From: Lutibacter sp.
GTDB taxonomy: Bacteria; Bacteroidota; Bacteroidia; Flavobacteriales; Flavobacteriaceae
Direction: 5' to 3'
DNA length: 8,469 bases
Assembly: GCA_004195315.1 (NCBI GenBank)
Contig: SDWL01000074.1
Coordinates: 1 to 8,469, forward strand
Shown here: positions 5,609-8,469 of the stretch, piece after piece
Layout: each line of letters begins with the position of its first letter
Numbering within the stretch: the stretch's first letter is position 1
Notes under the pieces: generated by a model
The model's input: the letters and a program-made list of their open reading frames with translations, nothing else
Told to the model about the DNA's origin: nothing
Databases searched by the model: none
Made by a program: the position numbers and the translations under genes

Positions 5609-7609
5609 TTGATTTCAAGAAGTACCATAGATCGTGTTTTTGAAACTGCTCGTGTTGAGGAGGTTATTGGCGAGTTTGTTCAATTAAAAAAAGCAGGAAG
5701 TAATTGGAAAGGATTAAGTCCGTTTTCTGATGAACGATCACCATCGTTTATGGTTTCGCCAGTGAAACAAATTTGGAAAGATTTTAGTACAGGAAAAGGA
5801 GGTAATGCCGTTTCCTTTATTATGGAACACGAGCATTATTCGTATCCTGAAGCTATTCGATATTTGGCTAAAAAATACAATATTGAAATAGATGAAACTG
5901 AGCAAACAGATGAGCAAAAAGAACAAGCAGACGAACGTGAAAGTATGTTTTTGGTTTCAGAATTTGCAAGAGATTATTTTCATAAAACATTATTAGAAGA
6001 CAATCAAGGGAAAGCAATAGGCTTAAGTTATTTTAAAGAACGAGGTTTTACAGATGAAACTATTAAAAAGTTTCAGTTAGGATATTCATTAAACGAATGG
6101 GAAGCTTTTACTTCAGAAGCATTAAATAAAGGTTATAATTTAAAATATTTAGAATCTACCGGACTAACCATTGTTAAACAAGATTTGCTTTCTTCAACAG
6201 GTACAAAACAATTCGATCGTTTTAAAGGACGTGTTATGTTTCCTATTCATAGTATGAGTGGGCGAGTTTTAGGTTTTGGAGGTCGTATCTTAACAAATGA
6301 TAAAAAAGCGGCCAAATATTTAAATTCTCCCGATAGTGATATTTACCATAAAAGCAATGTTTTATATGGTATTCATTATGCAAAACAAAGCATAGCAAAA
6401 GAAGATAATTGTTATTTGGTTGAAGGATATACAGATGTTATTTCAATGCATCAATCGGGTATTCACAATGTGGTTTCTTCATCGGGTACGGCACTTACAG
6501 AAAATCAAATTCGGTTAATAAATAGACTTACTAAAAATATTACCATTCTTTTTGATGGAGATGCTGCTGGTATTAGAGCTTCTATTAGGGGAATAGATTT
6601 AATTTTAGAGCAAGGAATGAATGTTCGGGTACTCATGTTTCCTGATGGTGATGATCCAGATAGTTTTGCTAAAAAAGTTTCAGAAGAGGAATTAAAAGAA
6701 TATTTACAAAATAATTCGCAAGATTTCATCAATTTTAAAGTGTCTTTGTTGATGGAAGAAGCTAAAAATGACCCTGTTAAAAAAGCGGGATTAATTCGTG
6801 ATATTGTAGTGAGTATTTCTAAAATACCAGACAGTATTCAACGAGAAGTATACATTCAAGAATGTTCAAGAATTATGGATATTTCTGAAAGTGTACTATT
6901 TAATGAATTGGCTCAGCTTAGTACTAAAGCTAAAAGAGACGTTTCAAAAAGGTCAGATCCTAATGAACCGCCAATGGATGTTTTATACCCTGAATTGGCT
7001 TTACAAAAAACTCCTCAGCTTGAGAAAGTTAATGAACTTAATAAGTGCGAACGAGAAATAATAAAAATTTTATTGTTATATGGTAATAATGAAGTTCAAT
7101 TTGAAAATTTTGTTGCTGCTGATCAAGTAGATGATAATGAAGTGAAACCATTTAGAAAAGAGTATTTTTTAAATGCAGTTTCCAACGAAATATATTTGAA
7201 TTTACAAGAAGATGAAATTGAATTTACAGACGAAACTTTTAGGCAAATTTATTACGAAATAATTCATCAATTAAATCAAAATGAGATAGTAAAGGTTGAT
7301 TCATTCATAAATCATTCTAAAACTGAAATTGCACATTTGGTGACTAATATATTAATGGATGATGAAAAACATACTTTAAGCAATTGGGAACGAAAACAAG
7401 TTATTGTTAAAAGCAAAGAAAGTGATTTACCCAAAATGGTACTCGATGCTATTTACAATTTACGCCGTGTACTTATTGAAGAAAAAATAAGTTCATTATC
7501 ATTTGAAAATTATACTAATGATGAAGAACGAACCGAAAGCATTGAAGCTGTAATGAGTTATACAAGTTTAAAATTACGTTTATCTGGAATGTTGAATAGA
7601 GTGGTTTAG
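5609..7609 (+). CDS. dnaG: DNA primase DnaG with a zinc-ligand-less N-terminal domain
   Basis: DnaG synthesises the short RNA primers for DNA replication and works with the replicative helicase DnaB. The 666-residue protein shows the N-terminal zinc-ribbon-like domain (about 1-100), the RNA polymerase core with RFKGRVMFPI and GRVLGFGGR (204-226), KYLNSPDSDIYHK (236-248), the TOPRIM acidic residues in EGYTDV (E272, D276) and DGDAAG (D316, D318), DGDDPDSF (346-353), and a long C-terminal helicase-binding region (about 430-666). It is longer than E. coli DnaG (581). The first domain keeps the fold-defining GLxPFxDERSPSF and GKGGN segments, but the four expected zinc ligands are S37, S40, D58 and T61. 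Translation starts at TTG 5609: an in-frame TAA at 5594-5596 leaves no ATG upstream, and the family-conserved residues begin at once with TIDRVFETARVEEVI. It follows the clpX terminator and converges with the MutS-like gene 3 bases downstream. Confidence 0.96.
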   Translation: MISRSTIDRVFETARVEEVIGEFVQLKKAGSNWKGLSPFSDERSPSFMVSPVKQIWKDFSTGKGGNAVSFIMEHEHYSYPEAIRYLAKKYNIEIDETEQTDEQKEQADERESMFLVSEFARDYFHKTLLEDNQGKAIGLSYFKERGFTDETIKKFQLGYSLNEWEAFTSEALNKGYNLKYLESTGLTIVKQDLLSSTGTKQFDRFKGRVMFPIHSMSGRVLGFGGRILTNDKKAAKYLNSPDSDIYHKSNVLYGIHYAKQSIAKEDNCYLVEGYTDVISMHQSGIHNVVSSSGTALTENQIRLINRLTKNITILFDGDAAGIRASIRGIDLILEQGMNVRVLMFPDGDDPDSFAKKVSEEELKEYLQNNSQDFINFKVSLLMEEAKNDPVKKAGLIRDIVVSISKIPDSIQREVYIQECSRIMDISESVLFNELAQLSTKAKRDVSKRSDPNEPPMDVLYPELALQKTPQLEKVNELNKCEREIIKILLLYGNNEVQFENFVAADQVDDNEVKPFRKEYFLNAVSNEIYLNLQEDEIEFTDETFRQIYYEIIHQLNQNEIVKVDSFINHSKTEIAHLVTNILMDDEKHTLSNWERKQVIVKSKESDLPKMVLDAIYNLRRVLIEEKISSLSFENYTNDEERTESIEAVMSYTSLKLRLSGMLNRVV

Positions 7610-7612
7610 GTG

Positions 7613-8469
7613 CTAGCTATAGTTATTTTCTTCTGTTTTAATAGCATTAATAATTATTTCTGACGGATATTTATAGAGTTCCAATATTTTAATAGCATTT
7701 CTAGTCTTTAGTTTTCCTCTTTTTAACTTATGATCAAAAACCAACGTTTCTTGTTCAATTAGTTCACTAAAATGATATAATTCATAATTTTCTTTTTTTA
7801 ATAAATCTGTTAATTCAATATCATGGGTTGAAACTAAAACTGTATGATTTTGTTTGTTTAGATATGATAAAATTGCTTTCCCGCCAGAAATACGTTCAAT
7901 AGTATTCGTTCCTTTAAAAATCTCATCAAGCACAAACAAACAATTTTCTTTGTTTTTTGCAGCATCTACTAATTCCTTAACAGTCAAAACTTCTTCAAGA
8001 TAGTAGCTTGTTTTGTCAAGTAAATCATCAGTGATTCTAATAGATGAATAAACTTTAAAAAATGATGCTGAGTATTCTTTTGCAAAACATATATTTAAAG
8101 TTTGTGCCAAAATACTATTGATTGCAACGGTTCTAATAAATGTAGTTTTACCAGACATATTTGAACCTGTTAATAACATACTATTGTCAATTAGATTTAT
8201 ATTATTTATGATGCAGTTGTCAATTAGAGGGTGATAAATTTCTTTTGAAATGAGTTGCTTTTCTTTTGTAAAATTAGGTGTGCAAATTTCATTTTTACCT
8301 GCTTTTAACGATGCTGTAGATATGGCTAAATCTATTTCTCCAATAAAGCAAAACATTTTTTCAATACTATCCTTTTCTTTAATGATGGAATCAATGAAGC
8401 TAAAAAAGATAATATACTCCAAATTGAACTGAATTTTTAATAGTTCAATAGGAAACCATATTATAAATG
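7613..8469 (-). CDS. MutS-family ATPase, C-terminal part (5' end beyond the window)
   Basis: The frame is open to the right edge, so only the last 284 residues are visible and the N-terminus lies outside. They hold the MutS-type ABC ATPase: Walker A TGSNMSGKTT (8141-8170), the MutS signature region SSIRITDDLL..TSYYLEEV (about 7990-8045), Walker B LFVLDE (7922-7939) followed by FKGTNTIERISGGKA, and the switch motif STHD (7820-7831). Only about 68 residues follow STHD, with no Smr nuclease domain, so it is not MutS2. Canonical mismatch-repair MutS is also unlikely, because the region before Walker A (FIIWFPIELLKIQ, then YIIFFSFI) does not look like the MutS clamp and lever. It best fits the stand-alone MutS-related proteins common in Bacteroidota, whose role is not established. 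A TTG at 8422 could start a frame but cuts conserved sequence, so I take it as internal. It has no room for a terminator before dnaG. Confidence 0.85.
   Translation of the reverse strand, partial: FIIWFPIELLKIQFNLEYIIFFSFIDSIIKEKDSIEKMFCFIGEIDLAISTASLKAGKNEICTPNFTKEKQLISKEIYHPLIDNCIINNINLIDNSMLLTGSNMSGKTTFIRTVAINSILAQTLNICFAKEYSASFFKVYSSIRITDDLLDKTSYYLEEVLTVKELVDAAKNKENCLFVLDEIFKGTNTIERISGGKAILSYLNKQNHTVLVSTHDIELTDLLKKENYELYHFSELIEQETLVFDHKLKRGKLKTRNAIKILELYKYPSEIIINAIKTEENNYS

Noticed and set aside
6505..6732. 75-codon antisense frame inside dnaG
   Set aside because: It is opposite the TOPRIM-coding region, whose conservation explains it, and its protein has no recognisable features.
8420..8422. 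TTG at 8422 as the start of the MutS-like gene
   Set aside because: The frame stays open to the window edge and the family needs much more sequence N-terminal of the ATPase domain, so the gene is simply cut by the window.
8250..8432. 60-codon + strand frame opposite the MutS-like gene
   Set aside because: It overlaps the MutS-like coding region completely and has no domain or promoter support.

Overview
The window looks like one end of an Illumina contig from a marine or freshwater member of the Flavobacteriaceae (Bacteroidota). Evidence for this is the high A+T content, the absence of Shine-Dalgarno sequences, -7 boxes close to the Bacteroidota consensus TAnnTTTG, and protein sequences that read as flavobacterial ClpP, ClpX and DnaG. 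Bases 1-19 are not genomic: they are the Tn5 mosaic-end (Nextera) adapter left on the contig end.

Layout from left to right: (i) 20-177, the last 51 codons of an outer-membrane beta-barrel protein on the + strand, cut by the adapter. (ii) 178-1509, a DEAD-box RNA helicase on the - strand, stop codon abutting stop codon with the first gene. (iii) 1510-1798, a 289-base intergenic stretch with the helicase promoter, a degenerate 8-bp repeat and a decayed REP-like palindrome. (iv) 1799-3394, an exported M1-family zinc aminopeptidase on the - strand. (v) 3395-3543, a divergent promoter region. (vi) 3544-4203 clpP and 4265-5506 clpX on the + strand, closed by a strong hairpin terminator at 5534-5567. 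(vii) 5609-7609 dnaG, encoding primase, with a TTG start. (viii) 7613-8469, the C-terminal ATPase part of a MutS-family protein on the - strand, cut by the right edge and convergent with dnaG with only 3 bases between them.

Functionally this is mostly core housekeeping. ClpP and ClpX together form the ATP-dependent ClpXP protease and are probably co-transcribed. DnaG makes replication primers. The helicase acts on RNA structure, the M1 enzyme trims peptides outside the cytoplasm, and the MutS-like ATPase probably acts on DNA but has no assigned role. I see no phage, CRISPR, toxin-antitoxin, biosynthetic or other obviously new system. The observations most worth a second look are the DnaG zinc domain that has lost all four metal ligands, the MutS-like partial gene, and the repeats in the 1510-1798 gap. 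Three long open frames begin at TTG codons that I judge not to be the real starts (M1 peptidase, clpX, MutS-like), while the TTG start of dnaG appears genuine.
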